From positions 1 through 64,000 of the forward strand of contig JBMDXA010000112.1 of the NCBI GenBank assembly GCA_048594725.1: DNA of 64,000 nt. Reading direction: 5' to 3'. The notes below the pieces were generated by a model. That model did no database searches. It had not been told where the DNA came from and saw only the letters and a program-made list of their open reading frames with translations. Position numbers and translations under genes: made by a program. Within the stretch, counting starts at the first letter, position 1, and each line of letters opens with the position of its first letter. The stretch comes from JAFDZV01 sp048594725. GTDB taxonomy: Bacteria; Bacteroidota; Ignavibacteria; OLB7. Shown piece by piece: positions 45,513 to 54,376 of this stretch.

Positions 45513-45935
45513 TTGAACAGCAACTCTTCCATACTTCTCTCTCGCGAGTTCTATACCAGCCGCGATGAGCTTGGCGCATTACCGGGACTGCTGGAGCAGG
45601 TCCGGCAGGTATGCCCCATCGGCGATACCCAGTTCTTCAATCTGATGGTGGCGCTGAGCGAGGCGCTCAACAACGCCATCATCCACGGCAACCGGTCCGA
45701 TCCCGCTCTGCGGGTGCGCTACTCGGTGGAATGCCTGGATGATGCCATCCGCTGCGTGGTGGAGGACGAAGGGGAGGGATTCGATCCCGATGCCGTTGCC
45801 GACCCGCTCAGCCCGGAGAATGTGACGCGCGAGGGGGGGCGCGGGATGTTTCTGATCCAGGCGCTGATGCGGGATGTCCGTATCGAGAACACCGGTCACG
45901 GGATGCGGGTGGAGTTTCTCTGCGGCAGGGAGTAA
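45513..45935 (+). CDS. RsbW-type anti-sigma factor / serine kinase (HATPase)
   Basis: 140 residues from TTG 45513 (GAGGA upstream). Bergerat ATPase motifs: N box ALSEALNNAIIHGN, G1 DEGEGFDP and G2 GGRGMFLIQAL. This is the size of RsbW/SpoIIAB-like switch kinases that bind a sigma factor or phosphorylate an STAS-domain partner. No STAS antagonist or sigma factor is adjacent. Lies 22 bases after the barrel gene and 5 bases before the next. Confidence 0.88.
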   Translation: MNSNSSILLSREFYTSRDELGALPGLLEQVRQVCPIGDTQFFNLMVALSEALNNAIIHGNRSDPALRVRYSVECLDDAIRCVVEDEGEGFDPDAVADPLSPENVTREGGRGMFLIQALMRDVRIENTGHGMRVEFLCGRE

Positions 45936-45940
45936 CCCCT

Positions 45941-47335
45941 GTGCAGGAGGCCACAAGAGGAACCGGGAGAGATGCTTCCCCGCCGGCCGGGATGCGGTTC
46001 CGGCTTCTGGGCTCTCTTCTCCTTGTGCTCCTTGCGCCCCTTCCCTGGCTCGGCAACCTTCGCGATGCGGCGGTACCCTATCTGGCTCTGGTGGCCGCTG
46101 CCACGCTGGCGCTCTATCTGGGCCTCTATCTGTCCGGGCGCTCCGGCATCGCCCCACGGCGCCGTACCATCGTTGCGGTGGCGGTGCTGCTCCGTCTGGC
46201 GATGCTTCCGATGCTCCCCTCCCTTTCGGATGACGCCTACCGCTATCTCTGGGATGGGCGGCTGCTGCTGGAGGGGGTGAACCCCTATCTCCATATTCCT
46301 GCCGATCCGTCGCTGGCCCGGTTCCACGATGAGCTGTTCCGGTTGCAGGGCTACCCCACCACCAACACCATTTATCCTCCCGGCGCGCAGATCGTCTTTG
46401 CCCTTTCCATGGCGCTGGCGGAGCCGTTCGGCAGGGGCTACATGGCGGGCTATCTCATCTACAAGCTGCTGCTGATAGGAGGGGAGCTGGCGGCGATATG
46501 GCTGCTGGTGCGTATGCTGGATAGGCTCGGGATCTCCCGGCGTATGGCGCTCCTGTATGCCTGGCATCCTCTGGTGGTGGTGGAGCTTGCCGGGCAGGGG
46601 CATACCGATGCGTTCTGGGTGCTGGGGCTGGCGCTCGGGCTCTACGCCTACATGGCCGGATGGTCCGGCGGCGGTGTTCCGGGGCTTGCGCTCGGGACGG
46701 CGCTGCGTCTGCACCCTCTGCTGGTGCTCCCCCTGTGGTGGCGGTACCTGGGAGCGCGGCGGTGGCTTCCGGGGCTTGCGCTCTCCCTGCCGTTCCTTCT
46801 TCTGTTCATCCCGTTGCTCCTTCCCGATGCGCTTGGAAACTATCTGGCGGTGCTGGAGCGGTTCACCAACTACTACGAGTTCAACGGCGGGTTCTATTAT
46901 GGCGTGAAGTGGCTTCTGGACGAGATTCATCTGAAGCCCTCCAACACGATCGCCGGAGGGATCGGGGCCGCTCTTCAGCTCCTCTGCGTTCTGCTGGCGT
47001 GGGTTCTTCCGGTGCGGGACCGATCGGTGCGCGGGCTGGCGTGGCGCGCATTGATCGTGATAACCGCACAGATCGTGTTCGGGGCGAAGGTCCATATCTG
47101 GTATTTCGCCGCCCCTCTGTTTCTGCTGCCGCTGGCGGGGAACGATCTGCTCCGGCGTCCCTGGATGTGGGCCGCGCTGGCCGCTCCCTTCACCTATCTG
47201 ATGTATACGCTCTCCCCCCCGGCCGAGCTGATGGCAGTCGTCGCGCTGGAGTGGGGAGGCTTTCTGCTGCTCCTGGCGTATGGATGGATCATGGCGCGGG
47301 AGCGTGCTCCTGACGCTACGGCCAGAGGATCGTAG
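45941..47335 (+). CDS. Membrane glycosyltransferase, GT87/mannosyltransferase-like
   Basis: 464 residues with about ten membrane helices. DDAYRYLWDGRLLLEGVNPY at about 98-117 is the acidic loop after helix 3 typical of GT-C enzymes such as DUF2029/PIG-M-like polyprenol mannosyltransferases; TIYPPG and ELAGQGHTDAFWV are further signatures. Probably transfers a sugar from a lipid-linked donor on the outer face of the inner membrane. GTG 45941 is used (AGGGAG upstream); ATG 45992 is an alternative. Confidence 0.8.
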   Translation: MQEATRGTGRDASPPAGMRFRLLGSLLLVLLAPLPWLGNLRDAAVPYLALVAAATLALYLGLYLSGRSGIAPRRRTIVAVAVLLRLAMLPMLPSLSDDAYRYLWDGRLLLEGVNPYLHIPADPSLARFHDELFRLQGYPTTNTIYPPGAQIVFALSMALAEPFGRGYMAGYLIYKLLLIGGELAAIWLLVRMLDRLGISRRMALLYAWHPLVVVELAGQGHTDAFWVLGLALGLYAYMAGWSGGGVPGLALGTALRLHPLLVLPLWWRYLGARRWLPGLALSLPFLLLFIPLLLPDALGNYLAVLERFTNYYEFNGGFYYGVKWLLDEIHLKPSNTIAGGIGAALQLLCVLLAWVLPVRDRSVRGLAWRALIVITAQIVFGAKVHIWYFAAPLFLLPLAGNDLLRRPWMWAALAAPFTYLMYTLSPPAELMAVVALEWGGFLLLLAYGWIMARERAPDATARGS

Positions 47336-47361
47336 CCCGGAGCTTCTTCGCTGGTTCAGGT

Positions 47362-47700
47362 TCAGTCTCTGCCGCTGTTGCCGGACCCCCTTCCGCTGCG
47401 GGAATCGTCATCGCGCGAGTCGTCATCACCCGATCTTCCTCTCCCCGAGCGGTCGCCGGAATCATCATCACCCGATCTGTTCCTGCGGTCATCATCATCG
47501 GCATCGGCATCACCCGATCTGTTCCGGTCGGAGTCGTCGCCGCTGCGGGGTGGCGTTGCGGCCGATCGGTTCCGGGCTGTATCCGCCGGAACAGATGTTC
47601 CCATCGGCGTCACCGTATCGGAGCGCCTGTCGTCGTCCCCATCGGCGGTGCAGGCGCCAAATGCCAGAGCGCATCCAAGCAGCATGAGTCGTGCGGTCAT
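47362..47700 (-). CDS. Small lipoprotein with Asp/Arg/Ser/Gly low-complexity tail
   Basis: 112 residues from ATG 47700 (GGAGAAG upstream). Lipobox ALAFGAC, Cys17. The mature part has almost no hydrophobic residues and repeats RSGDDDS/RNRSGD blocks, so it is disordered and highly charged. First of four similar lipoproteins (47362-49613). Function unknown. Confidence 0.75.
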   Translation of the reverse strand: MTARLMLLGCALAFGACTADGDDDRRSDTVTPMGTSVPADTARNRSAATPPRSGDDSDRNRSGDADADDDDRRNRSGDDDSGDRSGRGRSGDDDSRDDDSRSGRGSGNSGRD

Positions 47701-47891
47701 ATGATTTCTTCTCCAGTGAATGTGAAGCCTGTCCTGCCGCATGCGAGAAATCTCTTTCTCCGGGAGGCTCCCCCGGTACGGCGTTGCCGGTGCGGCGGAT
47801 AGTGGGGCACAAGGCACATGCCGTCCGGGGCGGCTGTACAGGCCCGGTGGGGGGATAGGGGAGAGCGGTGAGGTAGCCGAACAAAGGAAAA

Positions 47892-47930
47892 CGCCCCGCT
47901 GCCGCCGGAGCATCGGCAGGCAGGAGGCGC
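47892..47930 (-). terminator. Probable terminator of the 126-residue lipoprotein gene
   Basis: GC-rich stem of about 11 bp with one bulge (47892-47903 / 47920-47930) followed on the minus strand by CGTTTTCCTTTG. Confidence 0.5.
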
Positions 47931-47964
47931 TTCGTTATATCATCGCATTGTTCTACCGTCAGGT

Positions 47965-48345
47965 TCAGCGTCCGCTGGTGCCGGTTCCGCCGGTAGTGCC
48001 CGAACCGCTGCCGCTGGTACCGGAACCGCCGCTACCACTGGTGCCGGAACCGCTGCCGCCGCTGGTACCTGTTCCGCCGGTGCCGCTGCCGGTATCGCGC
48101 ATGGTGCTATCCATCATACCGTTGCCGGTTCCCATGCCGCTTCCGGTTCCCATGCCGGTATCCATGCCCGAACCGGTCCCTCCGGTACTTCCGCTCATTC
48201 CGGTGCTGTTTACGCTTCCGGTATCGATGCCCGTTCCGGTGCTCATCGATGTCGTATCGGTAGTCGATGTATCATCGGCTCCCCCCGTGCAGGCGGTAAA
48301 TCCAAGCGCCAGCGCACATCCCATCATCACCACACTTCTCTTCAT
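47965..48345 (-). CDS. Small lipoprotein with Gly/Ser/Thr tail
   Basis: 126 residues from ATG 48345. Lipobox LGFTAC (Cys19). The mature chain is nearly all G, S, T, M and D in short repeats (STGGTGSGM, GSGGSGTSGSGSG). It could be a flexible surface tether or glycosylation substrate (rich in Thr/Ser). Same gene type as its neighbours. Function unknown. Confidence 0.75.
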   Translation of the reverse strand: MKRSVVMMGCALALGFTACTGGADDTSTTDTTSMSTGTGIDTGSVNSTGMSGSTGGTGSGMDTGMGTGSGMGTGNGMMDSTMRDTGSGTGGTGTSGGSGSGTSGSGGSGTSGSGSGTTGGTGTSGR

Positions 48346-48765
48346 AACGGTTTGAACTCCACTTGAATGCTTCAAAACGGTTGAGCCACATGCGGGGATC
48401 GGCGATTCATGAATAGTGTGATCCACCCAGCTCAATGACGTAGTGCTTATGCTTAACAACCGATATGCCGTGCGGTATCATGCCCGGTATGGGGATGATA
48501 GACGGGAGTTCACTGGAGAAAAACAGCATGCAACGGAGCCTCCTGCCGTCCTGCTCGTTGCGGAATTGCGGAGGAGCGTGTCACTCTGCAATGCAGAACA
48601 GAGATAGAATCAGGAGCGGCTGAAGGCTCGCAGCACAGAACTACAAGCGATACGCGAAGAGAGCCCAGCTCCTTGCCGAGAGAACAGAGGGAGAAAGGAG
48701 CGGGCAGAGCGAAGCGGCTGGCGCAGAGCGTCCCCGCATGGAAATCCCGGCTCCCGGGCTCCGCA
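48346..48765. other. Intergenic region, no gene seen
   Basis: 420 bases between two lipoprotein genes; holds only short overlapping frames and no clear promoter or terminator. Confidence 0.5.
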
Positions 48766-48981
48766 TCACCGTGCCGAGTCTACGCCGAGCGTATCGCTGC
48801 TTCCCTGCGGAATCTGCGCTCCTCCGGGGCGGGTGGTGTCGGCGATGGTTCCGGGCGTAGCCGCCGAATCGGCCGGGTAGTTCGGCGTGGAATCGCGTTT
48901 CGGGTGCTCTCCGTCTCCGTTGCATCCGGCTGCGGCAACCGCAAAGCCCGCAACGGCAATAAGCATACTGATTCCTTTCAT
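48766..48981 (-). CDS. Small lipoprotein, Pro/Ser/Thr/Asp-rich
   Basis: 71 residues from ATG 48981, with a strong AAGGAGAG six bases upstream. Lipobox AVAAAGC, Cys20. The tail (RDSTPNYPADSAATPG, then DTTRPGGAQIPQ) is disordered. One of the four-gene lipoprotein set. Function unknown. Confidence 0.75.
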   Translation of the reverse strand: MKGISMLIAVAGFAVAAAGCNGDGEHPKRDSTPNYPADSAATPGTIADTTRPGGAQIPQGSSDTLGVDSAR

Positions 48982-49133
48982 ACGGCTCTCCTTGGTATTC
49001 TATCTGTATTCTCTGATGGGCATCCCGCCTCAGGCTACCGGTTGGCCTGCCAGGCGGGCGCTGCCTGGGGCCGAAGCGCAAGAGCCGTGCCGTGGAGCAG
49101 GAGGAGGGAACGGGGAAGGAAGCGGGCGGATAT

Positions 49134-49172
49134 GAAGACGCCCGGCGCCAAAAGGAGGCGCCGGGCGTCTTC
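49134..49172 (-). terminator. Rho-independent-type hairpin
   Basis: 16-bp perfect stem (GAAGACGCCCGGCGCC, 49134-49149 / 49157-49172), 21 bases past the stop of the 139-residue lipoprotein gene. No long T-run. Confidence 0.75.
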
Positions 49173-49193
49173 TGGATCATCTGCCGGAACCGA

Positions 49194-49613
49194 TCAGCGG
49201 CGCGGACGGGACTCGGTGCTGGAAGCCTCACCCTCGCGGCGCGTCTGGCTGCCATGCGATTCCGCATTGGCGGGGGTGGAGCTGCTGCCGGTGGTCTTCG
49301 AGCCGCTGCTGCTCTTCGGCGGGTTCTTGGTGGAGGTCGTCACGGTCTTCCCCGGCTTCACGGTCGTGTCGGAAGTGGTGGAGATGATGGCCGTGTCGGT
49401 GCGGGTCTTGTTGATAAGAGCCGTATCGAGCTTCGTGGTATCGGTACGGATGCTATCGGACGGCCCGATGGAATCCGCCGGCGGGATCGTCATCTGCATG
49501 CTGTCGGTGGCCGTCGAGTCGTTCATGCCCGGCTCTCCGTTGTTGGTATCGCCGCACGAGACGATACCGAGCGAAAGCAGGCATCCGGCGATGATTAATG
49601 TGCGTGATTTCAT
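49194..49613 (-). CDS. Small lipoprotein with Thr/Asp/Ser-rich tail
   Basis: 139 residues from ATG 49613 (AAAGGA upstream). Lipobox LGIVSC, Cys20. The mature part begins GDTNNGEPGMND, continues with DTTKLDTALINK-like repeats and ends in a basic SRPRR tail. It has its own promoter (49737-49768) and terminator, unlike the other three, whose signals are less clear. Function unknown. Confidence 0.75.
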   Translation of the reverse strand: MKSRTLIIAGCLLSLGIVSCGDTNNGEPGMNDSTATDSMQMTIPPADSIGPSDSIRTDTTKLDTALINKTRTDTAIISTTSDTTVKPGKTVTTSTKNPPKSSSGSKTTGSSSTPANAESHGSQTRREGEASSTESRPRR

Positions 49614-49736
49614 CAGAGCGTTCCTTTGCTGTTATATGTGTTGGCTGCATAGCCCGGAGCTGATAGACCTCTCCGTGGGAGCCTGGATTAACGTATGCTG
49701 TAGAGAGCGGGATGAGAAATTATACGGATGACGCTG

Positions 49737-49768
49737 CAAACGTACAGCAGCACCGGCCACATGGACAA
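49737..49768 (-). promoter_or_regulatory. Bacteroidota-type promoter of the lipoprotein gene
   Basis: Minus strand TTG (49766-49768), 21 bases, perfect TACGTTTG (49737-49744); leader about 115 bases to ATG 49613. Confidence 0.5.
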
Positions 49769-49841
49769 GAACCCTTTCGCTTTTTATGGCACAGGAAGAA
49801 GAATATCCGAGTGTTACGGGCTGTCTCATACGAAAAAACTA

Positions 49842-49873
49842 TTGGACACGGGATGCCCCCTGAATTATATTTG
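49842..49873 (+). promoter_or_regulatory. Bacteroidota-type promoter of tRNA-Val
   Basis: TTGG at 49842-49845, 20 bases, then a perfect TATATTTG at 49866-49873, ending 25 bases before the tRNA. Divergent from the lipoprotein promoter at 49737-49768. Confidence 0.65.
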
Positions 49874-49898
49874 TATTCCCTTCGGTGGGAAACAACAC

Positions 49899-49975
49899 GG
49901 GGTTATGGCACAGTTGGTTAGCGCGCATCCTTGACATGGATGAGGTCGTAGGTTCGAATCCTACTAACCCCACCA
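49899..49975 (+). tRNA. tRNA-Val (GAC)
   Basis: Acceptor GGGGTTA/TAACCCC with encoded ACCA 3' end (49972-49975); anticodon stem CATCC/GGATG around loop TTGACAT (anticodon GAC); T arm GTAGG-TTCGAAT-CCTAC. The D arm has one A-C mismatch. Followed 12 bases later by a strong hairpin. Confidence 0.95.
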
Positions 49976-49987
49976 ACTGATACACTC

Positions 49988-50020
49988 GAAAGGCTCGCAG
50001 GCGTTACCTGCGGGCCTTTC
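49988..50020 (+). terminator. Terminator hairpin of tRNA-Val
   Basis: 14-bp stem (49988-50001 / 50007-50020) with a CGTTA loop and one G-T pair. Confidence 0.8.
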
Positions 50021-50134
50021 TCGTTATCGGCCCCTCCCTCATCGTTCCCGGCTGCCCCAGGCTCCGGGGAGGAACGGCGGACCAGTACCGTCCGGGGAGA
50101 ACAGTATCACATACCAACCAACAAGCGAGCGCTC

Positions 50135-50617
50135 ATGATGGACACGAACATCGAGAATCTTCCGAAGCTTGTCACGCAGGTACGTATCGATGCCCCGCGG
50201 GAACGGGTCTGGGCGGTGCTGGCCGATTTCGGTTCGTACAGCGGGTGGAGCCGCATGATCCAGGGACGGGAACTGCCGCCGCAGACTGCCCCCGGCGCGC
50301 GCGCCACCTTCTGCGCCGTTCCCGGAACGGACGCCGAGCGCCTGTTCGAGGTGGAGATCACCCGGGCCGAGCCGCCGGCCCTTCTGGAATGGCAGGGCGG
50401 AAGCCCCGGCGTCTTTCTGGGCCTTCACCGCTTCGAGCTTCAGGAGGAGGGGGATGGCACGCTCTTCACCAACTCCGAATTCTTCAGCGGCTCGATGGCC
50501 GCCGCCATGATGGAGATGCATGGCGATGCCGCCCGGCTGGAGTTCGAGACGTTCAACAGGGAGCTGAAAGAGCGGGCCGAATCGATAACGCAGGGGGAAC
50601 CCGGTACCGCGGCCTGA
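50135..50617 (+). CDS. SRPBCC (START/Bet v1-like) domain protein
   Basis: 160 residues, a single SRPBCC fold: VTQVRIDAPRERVWAVLADF at the start, then YSGWSRMIQGRELPP and the closing helix DAARLEFETFNRELKERAES. Polyketide_cyc2-like. Such proteins bind hydrophobic ligands in a deep cavity. Own ATG at 50135 with only a weak ribosome site. A second SRPBCC gene lies at 56179. Confidence 0.8.
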   Translation: MMDTNIENLPKLVTQVRIDAPRERVWAVLADFGSYSGWSRMIQGRELPPQTAPGARATFCAVPGTDAERLFEVEITRAEPPALLEWQGGSPGVFLGLHRFELQEEGDGTLFTNSEFFSGSMAAAMMEMHGDAARLEFETFNRELKERAESITQGEPGTAA

Positions 50618-50658
50618 GAGCGCGGAGGAATCGCTCCCTGAAGCAGCCCTGAACAACG

Positions 50659-50688
50659 AAGGAGGCCCTCCCGGCGGAGAGCCTCCTT
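50659..50688. terminator. Bidirectional hairpin between SRPBCC and tricorn genes
   Basis: 8-bp stem AAGGAGGC/GCCTCCTT (50659-50666 / 50681-50688) with an inner CTCC/GGAG pair, between convergent genes. Confidence 0.65.
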
Positions 50689-50718
50689 TCTTCCATCTCA
50701 TCGGATCGCCTCCGGGGT

Positions 50719-53700
50719 TCAGATGCCGTTGGCCGGAACCCGCTTCGGCAGCGGCTGGGCTCCCAGCAGCGGGCGCCCGTCGAAGGCGGGCATCATGAAC
50801 GGATGCTCCTGCATCATGCGGAGCACCTCGGCCAGCGCCCGTTCCAGCTGCGAATCGTTCCCCGCCACGTAATCCTGCGGCGTGATATCCACGTCGATAT
50901 CCGGATCGGTGCCGTAGTTCTCCAGTCCCCACTGCACATCCTCGAACCAGGTTGAGAACTCCGGCTGCGTGGTCACCGAGCCATCCACCAGCGGATTGCG
51001 CGGCCAGATGCCCACCACCCCGCCCCAGGTACGTTTCCCCACGAGCGGTCCCAGTTTCATCAGCTTGAACCCATGCGAGAAGATATCGCCGTCGGAGCCG
51101 GCGTTCTCGTTGGTGATAGCCACGATCGGCCCGCCCACCGAATACATCGGGTAGGGCTCCGGCATGCCGTAGCGTGCCAGGCCGTAGCCGATCCGTTTGC
51201 GCGCCAGCTTCTCCAGGATAAGCTGCGAGACATGGCCGCCGCCGTTGAAGCGCACATCCACGATCAGCGCGCCGCGACCCACTTCGCTCAGGAACCCGCG
51301 ATGGAACTCGCTGTAGCCGAGCGGCCCCATGTTCGGCACATGTACGTAGCCCACCTTGCCGTTGCTGGCCTCGTGCACGCGGCGGCGGTTGCCCTCCACC
51401 CACTCCCGGTAGCGCACCGGGCGCTCATCGCCCATCGCCTTCATGGTGGTGGTGCGGGGCTCGTCGGAGCCGTTCGGGATGAAGGTGATGGAGATCTCCG
51501 AGCCGGCCGTGTTCACCAGCTGCTCGTACGGCGAGCGGTTGCGCGACACCTTCCGGCCGTTGATGGCGACCACCCGGTCCCCCTCGCTGATATTGACGCC
51601 GGGGGTTTCCAGAGGCGATCCGTACTGGCTGCTCCAGGCATCTCCCCGGACGATATGCTCCACCTTCCAGGAGTCGTCATCGCTGTCGTAAACGAAATCG
51701 GCGCCGAGGAATCCCTGGGCGTAGGTGGGGCTTTCGCGGTAATCGCCTCCCATCTCATAGGCATGGGAGGTACCAAGCTCGCCATGCATCTCCCAGATAA
51801 GATCGCTGTACTCCGAGCGGGTGCCCAGTCTGCTGATAAGGGGCTGATAGAGTCCGTAGACCCGTTCCCAGTCGATGCCGAGCATTCCCTCGGTCCAGAA
51901 GAAATCGCGCTGAAGGCGCCATGCCTCACGGTACATCTGCTCCCATTCGGCCGGCGGGAGGATGGAGATGCTGGTGCGTCCCAGATCGATCCATCCGCTG
52001 TTGCTGGTTCCTCCCTGCTCCTCTCCCCGCTTCTCCTCCGGCTTGCTTCCGGCGGCGAACACGCGGAGCTTCCTGCCGGAGCGGTAGATCATGGTGGCCG
52101 CATCGCGCGAGATCGTCATATCGCTCACCTGATCGGCCACATCCTCGATCTTCTGCCGCTCGAAATCGAACATCTCCAGACGGCCGGAGGGGGGCGGCTC
52201 GGCACCGGACTCGCTGCTGAGGCTTCCCTGGATCGGCTGGCTGACGAAGTAGACCTTGTTGCGCGCGCCGATCACCTGCGTGTACTTCCCGTCCTTGGCC
52301 GGGAAGGGGAGGATACGGCGGGTGATCCCCTCGAAGTCGATCGTTACGGAGGTCTCCTTCTTCTTGTTCTCCTCATCCTGCTCGTTCGGCTCCTCCCGCT
52401 TCGGCGGTTTCGGCTTGGGAAGGAAGGGGTTGGGCAGATCGCGCCGGAGCGTGATCAGATACGGGCGCATGCCGCGCGGGAAGCTGAGATGGAAGTGAAG
52501 GTTGTCGTAGACCGGATCGAACTCGCGGTAGGAGAGGAAGTACAGATACCGCCCCTCCGGATCGAACGCCGGAGAGACGTCGTGCAGCACCGGATCGGTG
52601 ATCTGATACTTTTCGCCGGTCTCCGCATCGGCGATCATCAGATACGATGTCTCCGGGGTCTCGGCATGGTTGAACGCCAGCCACTTCCCATCCGGCGACC
52701 AGGCGATGCCGTTGTCGTGGAGGGTGCGGCTCTTGTCGATCACCGTCATCCGGCGCGATTCCAGATCCACCATCACGATCTCGTTGCGATGGTTGCCGAA
52801 CGCCACGCGATCCCCCTTCGGCGAGACCGCCAGATCGAGCGGCCTGCCGATATCCAGCCCTTCGAGACGATCCTCCTGCTCGGTGCCGTCGCCGCTCAGA
52901 ATCACCAGCGATTCCTCTCCGCCGCGGTCGCTGGTTGCCACCAGCCGGACGCCATCGTTCAGATAGCGAGCCAGGCGATAGCGCACCGAATACGGCTCCC
53001 CATGCTGCACGGCCGGCCCGGCGAAATTGCCGGCGGTTACCGGCTTGCCGCGCAGCACCAGCGCCACGGAGTGTCCTTCCGGATGGAGCGCGTAGCTCTG
53101 GAGGTAGCGGCTCCCTTCAACGAACTTCCGGTTGCGCTGCGTGTGGGGGGAGTGATACTCCACCGCCACGGCCCCGTAGCTGTTGGTCTCGGGGTCCAGC
53201 AGATAGATATCACCGCCGGCATGGTAGACGATACGCCTTCCGTCGCTGGCGGCGTTCCGCGCGTAGTAATCATCGTGATCGGTATGGCGGCGAAGGTCAT
53301 CCCCGGAGGTGGTGCAGCTATAGATGTTGCCGTAGCCCTCGTGGTCGCTCAGGAAGTAGATCCTGCTGCCGATCCACATCGGGGAGGCGAGGTTGGCCTG
53401 GAGGGTGATGAGCCTGCGGAAATCCCCGTCGCCGTCGGTATCGATCCAGAGATCGCCGGCGGTGCCGCCGCGATAGCGCTTCCAGCGCGCCGGATCATGC
53501 GTGTTGCGCCCTATCACCACGCCACGCTCCGGACCGAAGGAGATGCTCTGGGCGGGCCCTACCGGCACCTCGGTGATGGGGCCTCCCTCCGGGGAGATCT
53601 CATACACCCGCATGATATGCCGGAACGGCTGGGCGTGATTGGTGGTGAAGAGGATCTTCGAGCCGTCGCGGCTCCAGCCTGCCGGCTGTGTCACCGCGCC

Positions 53701-53952
53701 GAAATATGTCAGCCGCTTTGCCTCACCCCCGGAAGCGGGCATCGCATAGAGCTCGTTGTGCCCTTCCTCGCGCGCTACGAACGCAAGCCAGCGCCCATCC
53801 GGCGAAAGCATTGGGCGTGACGCCTGGCTGATGCTCGACGTGAGGCGTCGGGCGATGCCACCAGCCGCCGGAACAGACCAGAGGTCGTCCTCGCTGGTGA
53901 ACACTACTGTGTCCCCGTGTATGGCGGGGAAGCGATAATAACCGGACTGCAT
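50719..53952 (-). CDS. Tricorn-type S41 serine protease
   Basis: 1077 residues, normal tricorn length. Order: six-bladed TolB-like and seven-bladed PD40 propellers (1-~530, with repeats like SPDGRWLAFVAREEGHNELY), a Pro/Lys/Glu linker, a tricorn C1 region, a PDZ domain (~755-845, GDRVVAINGRKV), then the S41 C-terminal catalytic region. Catalytic residues visible: His730 in GTSHAY, Ser953-Asp954 in NENAGSDGD and Glu998 in QPEF. No signal peptide, so cytoplasmic as in archaeal tricorn, degrading proteasome or other peptidase products. ATG 53952 directly opens the conserved QSGYYRFPAIHGD. Confidence 0.9.
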   Translation of the reverse strand: MQSGYYRFPAIHGDTVVFTSEDDLWSVPAAGGIARRLTSSISQASRPMLSPDGRWLAFVAREEGHNELYAMPASGGEAKRLTYFGAVTQPAGWSRDGSKILFTTNHAQPFRHIMRVYEISPEGGPITEVPVGPAQSISFGPERGVVIGRNTHDPARWKRYRGGTAGDLWIDTDGDGDFRRLITLQANLASPMWIGSRIYFLSDHEGYGNIYSCTTSGDDLRRHTDHDDYYARNAASDGRRIVYHAGGDIYLLDPETNSYGAVAVEYHSPHTQRNRKFVEGSRYLQSYALHPEGHSVALVLRGKPVTAGNFAGPAVQHGEPYSVRYRLARYLNDGVRLVATSDRGGEESLVILSGDGTEQEDRLEGLDIGRPLDLAVSPKGDRVAFGNHRNEIVMVDLESRRMTVIDKSRTLHDNGIAWSPDGKWLAFNHAETPETSYLMIADAETGEKYQITDPVLHDVSPAFDPEGRYLYFLSYREFDPVYDNLHFHLSFPRGMRPYLITLRRDLPNPFLPKPKPPKREEPNEQDEENKKKETSVTIDFEGITRRILPFPAKDGKYTQVIGARNKVYFVSQPIQGSLSSESGAEPPPSGRLEMFDFERQKIEDVADQVSDMTISRDAATMIYRSGRKLRVFAAGSKPEEKRGEEQGGTSNSGWIDLGRTSISILPPAEWEQMYREAWRLQRDFFWTEGMLGIDWERVYGLYQPLISRLGTRSEYSDLIWEMHGELGTSHAYEMGGDYRESPTYAQGFLGADFVYDSDDDSWKVEHIVRGDAWSSQYGSPLETPGVNISEGDRVVAINGRKVSRNRSPYEQLVNTAGSEISITFIPNGSDEPRTTTMKAMGDERPVRYREWVEGNRRRVHEASNGKVGYVHVPNMGPLGYSEFHRGFLSEVGRGALIVDVRFNGGGHVSQLILEKLARKRIGYGLARYGMPEPYPMYSVGGPIVAITNENAGSDGDIFSHGFKLMKLGPLVGKRTWGGVVGIWPRNPLVDGSVTTQPEFSTWFEDVQWGLENYGTDPDIDVDITPQDYVAGNDSQLERALAEVLRMMQEHPFMMPAFDGRPLLGAQPLPKRVPANGI

Positions 53953-54376
53953 AACGATAATCGCTTACTATGACTATGAAGGATATGCTCACACCTGGCA
54001 CACGGAGAGGATTAACCCGATGCGGCGGTGAGCTTGAGCCTATTCCCTTCTGGGGGTAGAACAAGCTTATGAGCGTAAATATACAACCTGGGTGCGTACA
54101 AAGGGGTGGAAGATTCCGCAACCGGGAAAGACCCGTTCATTCAGGACATCGGGGCGGTTGCGGCAGGAGGCTACGTGCCCGCTCCGGCAAAGTTGCGGCC
54201 CCGGCAACACGGGGAGGCAGGCGAGAAATCATTCCCGTTACCCTGCGGCTCCGATGTGAAACTGTTTTCGATGCGGGGCATAATCCCTACCTTCCGGCTA
54301 CCGGACGGGGAGCCATATCCCGTCCCTCCGCACATCTCGTAGACACACTGCATTTCACACATCAACGGAGCATCTC
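53953..54376. other. Divergent intergenic region, no gene seen
   Basis: 424 bases between the tricorn and AhpD-like genes. A TATATTTA on the minus strand (near 54080) is close to TAnnTTTG but lacks a spaced TTG. Short frames look non-coding. Confidence 0.5.

Noticed and set aside
47378..47704. Plus-strand Ser/Pro-rich frame over the first small lipoprotein
   Set aside because: Antisense of the D/R/S repeats; the minus frame has a lipobox and ribosome site.
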